Origin: Pseudomonas brassicacearum subsp. brassicacearum
GTDB taxonomy: Bacteria; Pseudomonadota; Gammaproteobacteria; Pseudomonadales; Pseudomonadaceae
Assembly: GCF_008801605.1 (NCBI RefSeq)
Contig: NZ_VZPJ01000009.1
Coordinates: 212,693-276,692, forward strand
Length of the DNA stretch: 64,000 nt
Reading direction: 5' to 3'
The notes beneath the pieces were generated by a model that saw only the letters and a list, made by a program, of their open reading frames with translations, ran no database searches and was not told the DNA's origin. Both the position numbers and the translations under genes were made by a program. Positions 54,857 through 64,000 of the stretch are shown here, one piece after another. Within the stretch, counting starts at the first letter, position 1. Every line of letters begins with the position of its first letter.

Positions 54857-54902
54857 AAAAAAAACGGCGCCTCCCAATTCCTGAAAGAAGCGCCGTTTTT
54901 CC
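54857..54902 (-). terminator. Terminator of fpvA
   Basis: Minus strand stem aacggcgc/gcgccgtt with a ~20-base loop, followed by a T-run (A-run 54857-54864 on the + strand). It lies ~50 bp after the fpvA stop. Confidence 0.85.
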
Positions 54903-54949
54903 AAGTGAACAACATTACGCACAAGACGTTTTTCTAGTTCTCGCGCAAA

Positions 54950-57424
54950 TCAGAACTGCGGTTTGTAAGTCACGCTGAACATCAGATTGCGCGGATCACC
55001 AAAGTTGTTGTTGCCATTGAGCTGGTTGTAAGCGGACGTTATGTACGTCTTGTCAAACAGGTTGTTGGCATTGACCGCCAAAGCGATTTCCGGCGTCAGC
55101 TGATAGCCGACACGGGCGTTCCATACGGTGTAACCCGGGATTTCACGATCATAGTCGTAAACCATCGTGTGGCTTTGGGTGGTGAAGCCCAAGCCGGTGC
55201 TGACACGGCTCCAGTCGCCAGTGAGCTGGTAGTTGCCCCACACCCGCAGCATGTGTTTCGGCGTCCAGGTGCTGTAGATGCTGCCTTCATTGCTCGGATC
55301 CTCCAGGTACTTGGTGGTGTTGTAGGTGTAACCCGCAAACAACTGCAGATTGTCCATCACTTCACCACTGATTTCGGCGTCGATCCCCTGGCTACGCACT
55401 TTGCCTGAGGCTACCGAGCAACCCGAGCCACCACACCCCGAACCGCCGTCGTTGATCGCACGGTTCTCATGGTCGTAGCGGAAGACAGCCAGGGAGGTAT
55501 TGACCCGACCATCCATCAATTCGCCCTTGAGGCCGACTTCATAGTTGCTGCCGACTATCGGCTTGAGCACCGAACCGCCGGCGTCCCGATTGGTCTGCGG
55601 CTGGAACACGTCGGTATAACTGGCATACACGGCCCATTCACGGCTCAGGTCATAGATGATACCGCCGTAGGGCGTGACCACTCCGGTTTCAGTTCCGGTG
55701 CTTGGCGTGTTGGTGACAATGCCGTTGGCCGCGGTTTCGGTTTTCGACTTGTAGCTGAAGTCATACCAACTGACCCGGGAACCCAGCACCAGCGTCAAGT
55801 CGTCGACCGGCTTGACGCGCCAGGTGCCGTACACACCTTTCTGGCGGATATCGTATTTGCTGAGGGTACCCTGGCCGCCCGGGCTATTGATCAAACTTTC
55901 ATAGCTGATGTCCGGACGATCATTGTTCAGATCGAAGATGGAGTCGCTGGTGTTGTTGAAGGTACGGGCATAGCGATCATCCGTCTCCAACTGAGAGAAG
56001 TTGCCGCCCAGCATGACTTCCTGCTCCATCGACAAGGCTTCGAACTTGCCAGTCAGGTTCATGTCCAGACCAGCCTTCGTGGACTGGAAATCGGTCACGA
56101 AGTCGGCATATTGCACGCCACTGCCATCCGCCAAGAGACCACCACCCCTTTGGACTCGCTGGTTTTTCGCCTGGTTGTCTTCGGTCATGTACACGGCACC
56201 GACCTTGAAGGCCCAGCCATCGTTGAAGCGATGCTCCAGATCGGTGTAATAGGTGGTGACATCGATCTCTGACCGGTTCCAGCGCGCGCCCGTATAGGTC
56301 GAACGCGACACGTCCGGCATCGAACCGTCAGCGTAGCGTGGCAAGCCACGGATATTGCCGCGCGATTCGCCGTTGGATTGGCTGACCGCGAAGCCCAGGG
56401 TGGTGTCTTCGTTCAGGTCGACGTCCAGCGCGCCGTACAGCGAATGGGTCTTGCTCCACGCATGGTCGACGAACGAGTTGCTCTGGTCTTCGTCGACGAC
56501 GATGCGGCCGCGAATGTTGCCGGCCTGGTTCAGCGGGCCGCCGGCGTCCAATTGCAGGCCGTAGTGATCCCAGGAGCCGGCCTTGCCGGTCAAGGTCACG
56601 GTGGGTGCGTTCTGGCCACGCTTGCGCACCAGGTTGACGGCACCACCGGGGCTGCCAGTGCCTTGCAGCAGGCCGGAGGCGCCGCGCATGATTTCCAGGC
56701 GGTCGAAGAAGATCAGGTCCTGGGTCGCCCAGTTGCCCAGCGAATAGGTGTTACGCGGGATCGGCACACCGTCGTACTGCCAGTCGTCGATCTGGAAACC
56801 GCGGGACGACAGGATCATGCCCTGGCCGACGCCCTGCAGGCCGACGATGCCGGTGGTCTGGTTGACGGCGTCCTTGAGGCTGACCAGGTTCTGGTCATCC
56901 ATCTGCTTGCGCGTCATCACGGTGATCGACTGGGGAATTTCCTTGAGGGTGTGGGTGCCCTTGCCGATGGTCACGGCGTTACTGGTGTATGAGTTGCTGC
57001 CTTCGGTGGTAGCGCCCACCGATTCTGCACTGATGGTGGTCGCGCCCAGCTCGAGGCCTTCACCGGCAGAACCGCGCACCAGCATCAAGGTATTGCCCTC
57101 GACGCTGTAACGCACGCCAGTGCCCTTGAGCAATTCGGCAATGGCCGTCTGCGGGCTCATCTTGCCGCTGACGCGGGTGCTCCTCAGGCCGGCCATATCA
57201 GCAGCGTTGTAGATCACTTGCTGGTTGGTCTGCTGACCGAACGCTTGCAGTGCCTGCGGCAGCGGTTGCGCAGGAATGTTGATGCTGACGTCTTCAGCCA
57301 TCACCTGAGCGCTGAGGGGCAGTACGCAGACCAACCCCAGACCGGCCAACACACGCCGCGAACGCAGGCCGCGGGACATGACGAGTGCCTTGAACAGAGG
57401 TTTCAACTCATGAATGGATGACAT
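54950..57424 (-). CDS. fpvA: Ferripyoverdine TonB-dependent receptor with signalling domain
   Basis: Outer-membrane receptor importing ferric pyoverdine and signalling its presence to anti-sigma/ECF partners. 824 residues from the ATG at 57424 (MSSIHELKPLFKAL); signal peptide cleaved near residue 43 (QVMA-ED), secretin/TonB N-terminal signalling domain (~45-122), plug (~150-290, with LVRKRGQNAPT), 22-strand barrel ending in aromatic F. It contains a distinctive Cys pair in NDGGSGCGGSGCSVAS (an extracellular loop). It faces left, downstream of the minus-strand synthetases but with its own terminator-separated promoter region. No exact PvdS box was found upstream; a Fur-like palindrome at 57675-57695 is present. 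Confidence 0.95.
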   Translation of the reverse strand: MSSIHELKPLFKALVMSRGLRSRRVLAGLGLVCVLPLSAQVMAEDVSINIPAQPLPQALQAFGQQTNQQVIYNAADMAGLRSTRVSGKMSPQTAIAELLKGTGVRYSVEGNTLMLVRGSAGEGLELGATTISAESVGATTEGSNSYTSNAVTIGKGTHTLKEIPQSITVMTRKQMDDQNLVSLKDAVNQTTGIVGLQGVGQGMILSSRGFQIDDWQYDGVPIPRNTYSLGNWATQDLIFFDRLEIMRGASGLLQGTGSPGGAVNLVRKRGQNAPTVTLTGKAGSWDHYGLQLDAGGPLNQAGNIRGRIVVDEDQSNSFVDHAWSKTHSLYGALDVDLNEDTTLGFAVSQSNGESRGNIRGLPRYADGSMPDVSRSTYTGARWNRSEIDVTTYYTDLEHRFNDGWAFKVGAVYMTEDNQAKNQRVQRGGGLLADGSGVQYADFVTDFQSTKAGLDMNLTGKFEALSMEQEVMLGGNFSQLETDDRYARTFNNTSDSIFDLNNDRPDISYESLINSPGGQGTLSKYDIRQKGVYGTWRVKPVDDLTLVLGSRVSWYDFSYKSKTETAANGIVTNTPSTGTETGVVTPYGGIIYDLSREWAVYASYTDVFQPQTNRDAGGSVLKPIVGSNYEVGLKGELMDGRVNTSLAVFRYDHENRAINDGGSGCGGSGCSVASGKVRSQGIDAEISGEVMDNLQLFAGYTYNTTKYLEDPSNEGSIYSTWTPKHMLRVWGNYQLTGDWSRVSTGLGFTTQSHTMVYDYDREIPGYTVWNARVGYQLTPEIALAVNANNLFDKTYITSAYNQLNGNNNFGDPRNLMFSVTYKPQF

Positions 57425-57674
57425 CGTGCTCTCTATTATTGGTAGAAGTAAAAGTCCATGGGGCCGAAGGGCCCGCCGCTCGCCAGCACACGTGAACCCG
57501 CACGGTCGATTGCCCCAAGGCAATGTCAGTGCATGGCCGACCGGCCCCTCCCCGGGCACGGTCATCTGGCTGGACGACGGCGAAATCTTTGCTGGACAAA
57601 CCCGGTGCCTGGACGTCCTGCCCGACCCGATTTGCCCACATACCTAAGTAAGACGCAGCACTTGGCAAAAACCG

Positions 57675-57695
57675 GAATGAGTTTATTTATCATTC
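57675..57695 (-). promoter_or_regulatory. Candidate Fur-type palindrome upstream of fpvA
   Basis: Arms gaatga (57675-57680) and tcattc (57690-57695) with a 9-base AT-rich centre. Next to it TAAAT is followed after 16 bases by TTG instead of CGT, so a true PvdS box is not supported. Likely a Fur and/or FpvI control site. Confidence 0.5.
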
Positions 57696-57711
57696 GCGAA
57701 AAAGATTAAAA

Positions 57712-57744
57712 AAAAGGCCGTCGCTGTTGGGCGACGGCCTTTTG
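57712..57744 (-). terminator. Terminator of the minus-strand synthetase operon
   Basis: Stem aaaggccgtcgc/gcgacggccttt with a 6-base loop; read on the minus strand it ends in a long T-run (A-run at 57709-57716). It separates the peptide synthetases from fpvA. Confidence 0.9.
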
Positions 57745-57855
57745 TTTCGTGTGATCCGATCGTTCCCACGCTCCGCGTGGGAATGCCGCCTGGGACGCTC
57801 CGCGTTCCATTTCTGGGAATCGCTGTTGGGCGGCGACCTTTTGTTTCGTGTGATG

Positions 57856-60800
57856 TCAGTTGCTTTGCGCAGCCCTGGCGGCTTGCAGCTGCCGAGCCTG
57901 TTCGGTCAGGCGGAGCTTTTCCTCGGGGCTCATCGCTTCCATGCGCAGGCGGACCTGGGCCATTTTCTCCAGTTGCCCCGGACTGCTCTCTAGCGCCCGC
58001 AAGGCCAGCGCCAGCGACGCCACGGTCGGATGATCGAAGACCAGGCCCGGATGAATTTCGCACTGCAACAACTTGCGAATACCGGCCACCAACTTGATCA
58101 CCAGCAACGAATGACCTCCGGCGGCGAAGAAGTCGCGATCGATGCCCAATCGCTCCAGCCCCAGCAACTGCGCCATGCGTGCGGCGAGCAATTGCTCCAG
58201 CGCATCGCGCGGCGCGGCGTCTTTGTCATCCGTTGCCGCACCCGCCAACTGCTGCAATGCCTTGCGATCGATCTTGCCGTTGACCAATCGCGGGAAAGCT
58301 TCGATCAGCTGCATGTGCTGGGGCACCATCACGCTGGGCAGGCGGGCGCTCAACCCGGCACGGGCGGCGTCCAACACGCCCGTCGCGCTACCCGCCGGCG
58401 CCACGATAAAGGCCAACAGTCCCTGCTCGACCGACGCCGCCGGCAGCACCAGGGCTTCGGCCACCTGCGGCATGCGCAGAAGCACCGCCTCGATCTCCGC
58501 CAGTTCAATACGGAACCCGCGCACCTTGACCTGCTGATCACGCCGACCGTACAGCTGGATCGCCCCATTCGGGTGATACCGCGCCAGGTCGCCGGTGCGA
58601 TATAACCGCTGCGCCGGATCAAATGGACTCTGAATGAACGTCTGCTCATCGGCCTCGGCATGCAGATAGCCCCGGCACAACTGCGCGCCGCCCAGGTACA
58701 CCTCACCCAGCACGCCCACCGGCGCCAAGCGCAGATCGGCGTCCAGCAGGTAAACCTGGTTGTTGCCCAGCACCTGAGTCAGCGCCGCACAATCGCCGGC
58801 GGCGCCGTGCAGTGACAACGGATGAATCATCACCCCCACCGTGGCTTCGGTCGGCCCATAGTGGTTGAACACGCGGCAATCGCTGCGCAACCGGGCGATG
58901 CGCTCGATCAACGTCGCGGGGATCGGCTCGCCGCCCAGAATCAGCGTAAGCGGCAGTGTCGCCTGCTCACTGTCGAGCAGCGCCGCAAGGTGCGACGGCA
59001 CGATTTTCAGGCAGTCGATCCGTTGCTGCTGCACGTACTGGGCAAACAACGCGCCGTCCTGCATCTGCTCATCGCTGGCCACATGCAGGGTGGCGCCATT
59101 GAACAATGCACCAAACAACGTCGTGTTGCCCAAATCTGCCGCCACGGTGGAACTGAAACCGACGTTTTTGCACTGCGCAAGCCCCAGGGCCTGACTGGCC
59201 TGGGCGGTGTAGTTGAGCAATTGCCGATGCTCGATCACCACGCCTTTGGGCACGCCGGTGGAGCCAGATGTAAACAACACATAGGCAATGTCGTTGCCTT
59301 TGGTGGCGAGCACCGGCAAGGGCGCTGCCGACTGACTGAGTTCAGCCAATGTCAGCGCCTTGTACGGCTGCCCCTGCCAGGTCGGCAGATGCGTCGCATC
59401 GGTGAGCAACATCGCCGCGTCGGCCTGTTCCAGCATCAACGCCTGACGCGCCTGGGGCCACTGCACATCCAGGGGCAGATACGCCGCCCCTATGCGCCAG
59501 CTCGCCAGCATTGCAATCACCAGCTCCACCGAACGCGGCAACGCCAGCGCGACAATCGACCCCTGGCCCAGACCTTGGTCCTTGAGGCACTGCGCCACAC
59601 GGTCGACCCGGGCTTGCAACTGGCCATAGCTCAAGTGCTGATGGGCGTCGGTCAGGGCGATGGCGTCCGGCGTACGAATCGCCAGCTCGGCGATGCGCTG
59701 CGGCAGATAACGGCCATCCGCCAATGCCTGCATCGGCGGATTGATCGCCCGCAAGCGCTGTTCCTCGCTGCGACTGAGCAAATTGAGCTGCGCCAGTGCG
59801 GTTTGCGGGGCGGCAAGGATCGACGCCAACAGCACGCCGTACTGTTCCAGCACGACGCTGGCCGAGGCGAGCGAATAACGCGAACTGGCGTAAGACAGAT
59901 TGACCGCGGCAAGCCGCTGGGCATCGTCCAATTGAACCTGTAACAGCAACTCGAACGCATCGGCCTGCACAAGCATTGGCTCCGGCGCCCAGTTCAGGTC
60001 GCCACTGCTCCTGGCACCGCTCGCCTGCCCCAGGGTAAAGCCGTAGACCGGGCGTGCGTCAGGCGCCAGGTCCGGGGTCCAGTATTCCTGCCAGGCGCGA
60101 TGGGCTTCGAGGCCCGCCGCCAGTTCGCTCAACCACTCGCTGAACGCCACGCTGGCGGGCAACGAAACGCAAAGCGGCAGGGTTTTCTCGAACACGCCCA
60201 CGGCATTGGCGAAGTATTCATAGTCGCCACGGCTGTCATGGCGCACACCGACCAGCGCCTGCTCAAGCCCGCTCAAACGTCCCAGCAACACCCACCACGC
60301 GCCTTGCAGCAGCGTGGCAAGCGGCTGGCCGAGCTGCTTGGCCAGACGGTACAACGCGTCACGCTGGGCAGGTTCCAGTGTCAGCGACACGCACCTGTCG
60401 CCTGCACCGGTCTCATTGCCGGCGCTGCGTGCGGCCAGCCACGGCGTGGCGATGTCCGTCTGCACGCCGTGCAGGTGCTGCTGCCAGTAGGTGCGTCCGG
60501 TGGCGGCATCTTCATCCAGCACCACCTCACTGCGCCATTCCAGGTATTGGGTGAACTCGCCCGGTGCGTCGTCTTCCGCTCCCTGGATCCCGGCGCAGGC
60601 TTGCTGCACCTGCTCAAGCAGCAGATTCAGGGATTGCCCATCGGCACTATAGCGGGCGATGCCCAGCACCAGTTGCCATTGCCGTGGCGCCAGACGATAA
60701 AGCCCGGCCTGGAGGCTTTCCGATTCGCCGAGCACAAAAGCGCGACCCATCGAATCCTTGATCTGCGCCTGGATGTCCTCGGCCCGTTGCTCGCCGGCCT

Positions 60801-61080
60801 GTACCGTCAGCGGGAAGCGAACGGCGCTGGCGGCGGCCTGACGCCAACCGTGGAAACCGGCGACTTTGCCCAGCCGCGCCAAGAGCATCGGCTGCTGCGC
60901 CAGCAGCGTATCGAACGCGACCTGCAAGCGCTGCGGATCGAGATCACCGTCGATCACCACGTTCAGCCAGCGCAACACCTCGCCACAGGTCGCCGTGGGC
61001 GACAGTTGTTCGAGCAGCATTTGTTGCTCGGGCGTCAGCGGGAAACTCGGGTCCTGTTGATCCATCGTTACTTCGTTCAT
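57856..61080 (-). CDS. Peptide synthetase: interface domain - Asp adenylation - carrier
   Basis: 1074 residues. The first ~430 residues look like a condensation domain but the HHxxxDG position reads ARYSADG (142-148), so the catalytic His are missing; this fits the non-catalytic interface domain that positions beta-hydroxylases. Adenylation domain (~455-960): FTSGSTGVPKG, GFSSTVAADLG, NHYGPTEATVGV; its ten specificity positions read D-L-T-K-I-G-H-V-G-K, the aspartate code. Carrier domain (~985-1055) with AAGGHSLL. No C, E or TE. The ATG overlaps the stop of the preceding synthetase (ATGA), whose C-terminus carries the hydroxylase. So the module is C-hydroxylase on one protein and interface-A-PCP on the next, making beta-hydroxyaspartate. 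Confidence 0.93.
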   Translation of the reverse strand: MNEVTMDQQDPSFPLTPEQQMLLEQLSPTATCGEVLRWLNVVIDGDLDPQRLQVAFDTLLAQQPMLLARLGKVAGFHGWRQAAASAVRFPLTVQAGEQRAEDIQAQIKDSMGRAFVLGESESLQAGLYRLAPRQWQLVLGIARYSADGQSLNLLLEQVQQACAGIQGAEDDAPGEFTQYLEWRSEVVLDEDAATGRTYWQQHLHGVQTDIATPWLAARSAGNETGAGDRCVSLTLEPAQRDALYRLAKQLGQPLATLLQGAWWVLLGRLSGLEQALVGVRHDSRGDYEYFANAVGVFEKTLPLCVSLPASVAFSEWLSELAAGLEAHRAWQEYWTPDLAPDARPVYGFTLGQASGARSSGDLNWAPEPMLVQADAFELLLQVQLDDAQRLAAVNLSYASSRYSLASASVVLEQYGVLLASILAAPQTALAQLNLLSRSEEQRLRAINPPMQALADGRYLPQRIAELAIRTPDAIALTDAHQHLSYGQLQARVDRVAQCLKDQGLGQGSIVALALPRSVELVIAMLASWRIGAAYLPLDVQWPQARQALMLEQADAAMLLTDATHLPTWQGQPYKALTLAELSQSAAPLPVLATKGNDIAYVLFTSGSTGVPKGVVIEHRQLLNYTAQASQALGLAQCKNVGFSSTVAADLGNTTLFGALFNGATLHVASDEQMQDGALFAQYVQQQRIDCLKIVPSHLAALLDSEQATLPLTLILGGEPIPATLIERIARLRSDCRVFNHYGPTEATVGVMIHPLSLHGAAGDCAALTQVLGNNQVYLLDADLRLAPVGVLGEVYLGGAQLCRGYLHAEADEQTFIQSPFDPAQRLYRTGDLARYHPNGAIQLYGRRDQQVKVRGFRIELAEIEAVLLRMPQVAEALVLPAASVEQGLLAFIVAPAGSATGVLDAARAGLSARLPSVMVPQHMQLIEAFPRLVNGKIDRKALQQLAGAATDDKDAAPRDALEQLLAARMAQLLGLERLGIDRDFFAAGGHSLLVIKLVAGIRKLLQCEIHPGLVFDHPTVASLALALRALESSPGQLEKMAQVRLRMEAMSPEEKLRLTEQARQLQAARAAQSN

Positions 61081-64000
61081 GCTCCGGTTTCCTCCAGATT
61101 GCGCCTGCCCTGAATCGCGGGCCCGGCACTGGCCGGGTTGTCCAGCGCGTTACGGTCGTACATATCGCCCATGGCTACCACGATCTTGCGCGGGCCCTCG
61201 AACGGGTCGCGGGCGTGGGCCACCAGCATGTTGTCCAGCAGGATCACATCACCTTTTTGCCAGTCGAAACGCACCGCGCAGGCTTCATACAACTCACCGA
61301 TACGCGCCATCACCTCGTCCTCAATCGGTGTGCCGTCGCCGTAATACACATGCCGAGGCATGCGCTCCAGGCCGAACATCGACAACAGGTCCTCCCGCAC
61401 ATCCGGGTCCAACCAATAGATGTGATGCAATTGCACCTGGTTGAAGAACGACTTCTCTCCGGTGATCGGGTGCGTGATGATCGCGGGCCCCGGTGTGCGG
61501 GTCTGCAACTCGTCGTTATCGAGCCAGCGCCATTGGATGCCGCCCGCCCGACAGCGGGCCTCCACTTCAAGGTGGTCTTCGGTCTTGAAGAAGTGCTGCC
61601 ACGACACGTCGAGTTTGTCGGTGAAGGTGCGTACGTACAGCAACCCTTTGTCTTCGAACTTCTCGCGAAGGTCCGCCGGTAATCGTTCATACATCAACCG
61701 GCAATCCACCACCGGGGTCGCGCCGCCTACCGGTGCGGCTTGCTCGCAATAGAACATCTGCTTGCGCGGCCAGCGGTCCTGATGGGAGCTTTCGTTGTGG
61801 AACAGGATCATCTTGCGCTCGGGGTACGGCGTGGAACGGTAGGTGTTCTTGCCGCCTTCTTTCTTCGGCAGGTCGCCGTACTGACCATAAAGCCCTGGCT
61901 GTACCGCTTCGGCGAAGGCTTCAAAACCCTGGATACCGTCCAGCTCGAAACCGCGGAACAGAATGCCCGCATGCTCGGCCAGCTTTTGCTCGATCAGTGG
62001 CCGGTTCTGCTGGATCCACTCGATGACATCCAGATGGGGCTCGCCCGGCTCCAGCATCAAGGGAAAGCGCTGCGGTGCAGCCACCAGTGATTCACGCACC
62101 CGCGCCACACGAGGCTTGGCGAGGGGTGTCACGGAACGCTTGAGAAACTTGCCCAGTTTGTCGGCCTTGGGCCCCGGGACGGTGGCAGGCGTGACGGCCG
62201 CCGCCATGTTGTCGACTGGCATGCTGATAGCTCCCAATTGAATGTCCTGATCAGCGACGATCTGTTCCAACAGGGCTGTCCAGGCCTGAATCAGGTGCTG
62301 GATGCGCTCATGTCCGAACAAGGTTGTGGCGAATTGCCAATTACCGCGCAATTGCCCTTCTTCTTCGTCAACGAACAACGCCATATCGAATTTAGAATGG
62401 GTCTCGAGCGCCGGCAGCAATTCCACGCTCAACCCGGTCATGGAGCGGGTGCGCACCGGCACGTTGTTCATCACGAACAACACCTGGAGCAACGGGTTCA
62501 TGCCCTTGTGTCGCGGTACGCCCGAGGCTTCGACAATCTGGTCGAACGGCAAGTCCTGATGCTCCAGGGCGCCGAGCAGGTTGTCCTGGGTCTGCCCCAG
62601 GAAGCGCGAGAACGTGGCCGCGGCGTCGAAGCGCGAACGCAGGGGCAGTACGTTGACGAAGAAACCGATCAGCCGCTCCAGCTCAGGCTGTTCACGACCT
62701 GCCACGTCGGCCCCGACCATCAGGTCTTGCGCGTCGCAGAGCCGATGCAACAACACCTGGAAGGACGCCAGCAGCGTGCTGTACAGCGTGACACCGGCCT
62801 CGCTGGCTAACCGGCGCAAGGCCCCGCTCAGCGCGGTGGAAAGCTGGAACTGCAGGGCATCGCCGTCGTAGGACGCCGTCTGGCCCCGGGGGCTGCTCAG
62901 CGGCAAGTCCAGGCGCCCTTCGTAGCCGCCGAGCCGGTGTTTCCAGTACTCGGCCTGGCGCGCCAGCACGCCCTGCTCCTCCAGCGCCTGTTGCCACAGC
63001 GCGAAGTCATGGTACTGAACCTCCAGGGGTGGCAGCGGCATCGGTTCACCCTTGAGGGATGCCTCGTAGACCTGCACCAGTTCGTTGATCAACAGCCCCA
63101 TCGACCAACCATCGGAGATGATGTGGTGCATGGCGTACAGCAACACGTGCTCCGTCGGCCCCAGGCGCAGGATCCGCCCGCGCAACAGCGGTGCCTGTTC
63201 CAGGTCGATGGGGATGCGCGCGTTTTCCAGCGTCGCTCGGGCCACCTGTTCCTGCTGGGCACTGGGCGACAGGCCAGCGAGGTCGATCACCGGGAAGTCC
63301 AGTTGCACCTCATCGGCAATCAGCGCCAGCGGATCGCCTTCTTCGTCCTGGACATACGCGGTGCGCAGTACGTCATGACGGCGAGCCACATCTGCAAAGC
63401 TGCTCATCAGGTGCGCCATCGACAATTCGCCGCACAGGCGTAGCGCCATGGGCATGCCATAGGCCGACGTACCGCCGGACAATTGTTCGGCGATCCACAA
63501 ACGTCGCTGCACCAACGACAGCGGTGCCGAACGTCGCGGCCCATGGGCCTTGAGCCGGACTTCATGGGAATCGCCCGCCCGGACCGGTTCATCGGCAGTG
63601 CCAGCCATCAGGACCGCCAGCGCCTTGAGCTGTGGATGATTGAACAAGTCACGCAGGCTCAGCGGATAGCCCGTCAGCTTGCGCAAACGCGAGACCGCCT
63701 GGGTTGCCAGCAAGGAGTGGCCGCCGCGTTCGAAGAAATGGTCGTTGCGACCGACCTGCTCCACTTCCAGCACCTCTTGCCAGATACCAGCGATCTGTTG
63801 CTCCAGTTCGCTGACGGGCGCCTCGTAACCGCTTTGCGACAACCCGGTCTCCACCGCCGGCAAGGCCTTGCGGTCGAGCTTGCCGTTGGGGGTCAGGGGC
63901 AGTTGTTCGAGGAACAGCAGGTGCGCCGGGATCATGTAGTCCGGCAGGTGTTCGCGCAGGGCCGCCTTGAGTTCATCGCGCAGGGCGCGTTGGGCTTCGG
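61077..64000 (-). CDS. Peptide synthetase, C-terminal part: (A)-PCP-C-beta-hydroxylase; runs off the right edge
   Basis: The reading frame is open to 64000, so only the last ~974 residues are seen. In order: end of an adenylation domain (LPDYMIPAHLLFLEQ, NGKLDRKALP), carrier domain with RGGHSLL, a complete condensation domain with HHIISDG (near 63111-63131), and a C-terminal TauD/TfdA-type Fe(II)/2-oxoglutarate dioxygenase (61077 to ~62180). Its metal ligands: HNE in FHNESSHQDR (codons at 61791-61799) and the distal His in LVAHARDPF (near 61216), Arg in EGPRKIVV. Fused C-terminal hydroxylases of this type (IbetaH-Asp) act on Asp held by the next protein; L-threo stereochemistry is expected for that subtype. 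The specificity code of the truncated A domain is outside the window. Confidence 0.93.
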   Translation of the reverse strand, partial: EAQRALRDELKAALREHLPDYMIPAHLLFLEQLPLTPNGKLDRKALPAVETGLSQSGYEAPVSELEQQIAGIWQEVLEVEQVGRNDHFFERGGHSLLATQAVSRLRKLTGYPLSLRDLFNHPQLKALAVLMAGTADEPVRAGDSHEVRLKAHGPRRSAPLSLVQRRLWIAEQLSGGTSAYGMPMALRLCGELSMAHLMSSFADVARRHDVLRTAYVQDEEGDPLALIADEVQLDFPVIDLAGLSPSAQQEQVARATLENARIPIDLEQAPLLRGRILRLGPTEHVLLYAMHHIISDGWSMGLLINELVQVYEASLKGEPMPLPPLEVQYHDFALWQQALEEQGVLARQAEYWKHRLGGYEGRLDLPLSSPRGQTASYDGDALQFQLSTALSGALRRLASEAGVTLYSTLLASFQVLLHRLCDAQDLMVGADVAGREQPELERLIGFFVNVLPLRSRFDAAATFSRFLGQTQDNLLGALEHQDLPFDQIVEASGVPRHKGMNPLLQVLFVMNNVPVRTRSMTGLSVELLPALETHSKFDMALFVDEEEGQLRGNWQFATTLFGHERIQHLIQAWTALLEQIVADQDIQLGAISMPVDNMAAAVTPATVPGPKADKLGKFLKRSVTPLAKPRVARVRESLVAAPQRFPLMLEPGEPHLDVIEWIQQNRPLIEQKLAEHAGILFRGFELDGIQGFEAFAEAVQPGLYGQYGDLPKKEGGKNTYRSTPYPERKMILFHNESSHQDRWPRKQMFYCEQAAPVGGATPVVDCRLMYERLPADLREKFEDKGLLYVRTFTDKLDVSWQHFFKTEDHLEVEARCRAGGIQWRWLDNDELQTRTPGPAIITHPITGEKSFFNQVQLHHIYWLDPDVREDLLSMFGLERMPRHVYYGDGTPIEDEVMARIGELYEACAVRFDWQKGDVILLDNMLVAHARDPFEGPRKIVVAMGDMYDRNALDNPASAGPAIQGRRNLEETGA

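Larger units (their letters stand above)
57425..57855. other. Region between fpvA and the beta-OH-Asp synthetase
   Basis: 431 bp. From left: leader of fpvA; palindrome 57675-57695; terminator of the synthetase operon (57712-57744); a repeat of the cgttcccacgctccgcgtgg family (57761-57810) bracketed by two near-identical 33-bp sequences (57724-57757 and 57822-57854). No gene. Confidence 0.8.

Noticed and set aside
57666..57689. PvdS box for fpvA
   Set aside because: TAAAT is followed after 16 bases by TTG, not CGT; no better match upstream.

Overview
The window is chromosomal DNA from a fluorescent Pseudomonas, most likely of the P. fluorescens species complex. Evidence: high GC; a left-hand gene order gltX / uvrB / aromatic aminotransferase / tRNA-Asn; many copies of the typical fluorescent-pseudomonad REP/REPIN repeat (core gggagcgagcttgctcgc); and a large pyoverdine siderophore locus on the right. 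No sequence search was possible, so family assignments rest on motifs, gene order and remembered family features.

Left part (1-34.4 kb) is mostly core and metabolic genes: gltX (partial), uvrB, an aromatic/aspartate aminotransferase, tRNA-Asn, a MocR regulator divergent from a PLP-binding YggS-type gene and a glyA paralogue, small conserved hypotheticals, an AI-2E-type permease, trhP (yegQ), a chemoreceptor, a Na+/H+ antiporter, a four-gene overlapping operon (two PepSY proteins, OmpR-type regulator, histidine kinase), a patatin-like lipase, queD, a dehalogenase-like hydrolase, codBA, a DapF-like protein in which both catalytic cysteines are serines, an MFS transporter, an AhpD-like protein, an MscS channel fused to a cyclic-nucleotide-binding domain, a pirin, and a BvgS/RocS-like hybrid kinase with a LuxR-type regulator and a pseudo-receiver. 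REPINs sit in most intergenic gaps.

Right part (34.7-64 kb) is the pyoverdine locus: pvdA, fpvI, pvdR-pvdT-opmQ, pvdP, pvdM-pvdN-pvdO, pvdE, a C-A-PCP-TE terminal peptide synthetase, fpvA, and two further peptide synthetases (the last one running off the right edge). The order matches the P. aeruginosa PAO1 locus as I remember it, except that fpvR, pvdF and pvdQ are not in their usual places and the terminal TE module lies on the + strand behind pvdE instead of being collinear with the other synthetases. Five exact PvdS iron-starvation boxes (TAAAT-N16-CGT) precede pvdA, pvdR, pvdP, pvdM and pvdE.

How the genes work together: PvdA makes N5-hydroxyornithine; the synthetases assemble the peptide; PvdE exports the precursor to the periplasm; PvdM, PvdP, PvdO and PvdN mature chromophore and side chain; PvdRT-OpmQ secretes or recycles pyoverdine; FpvA imports the ferric form and its signalling domain feeds an ECF sigma factor (FpvI). 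The synthetases predict a beta-hydroxyaspartate: a C domain plus fused TauD-type hydroxylase ends one protein, and the next begins with a condensation-like interface domain lacking HHxxxDG, followed by an Asp-coded A domain. The terminal module carries a Thr code. Between the TE synthetase and fpvA lies a 1.29-kb element with ~202-bp inverted arms enclosing a 136-bp tandem REPIN array.
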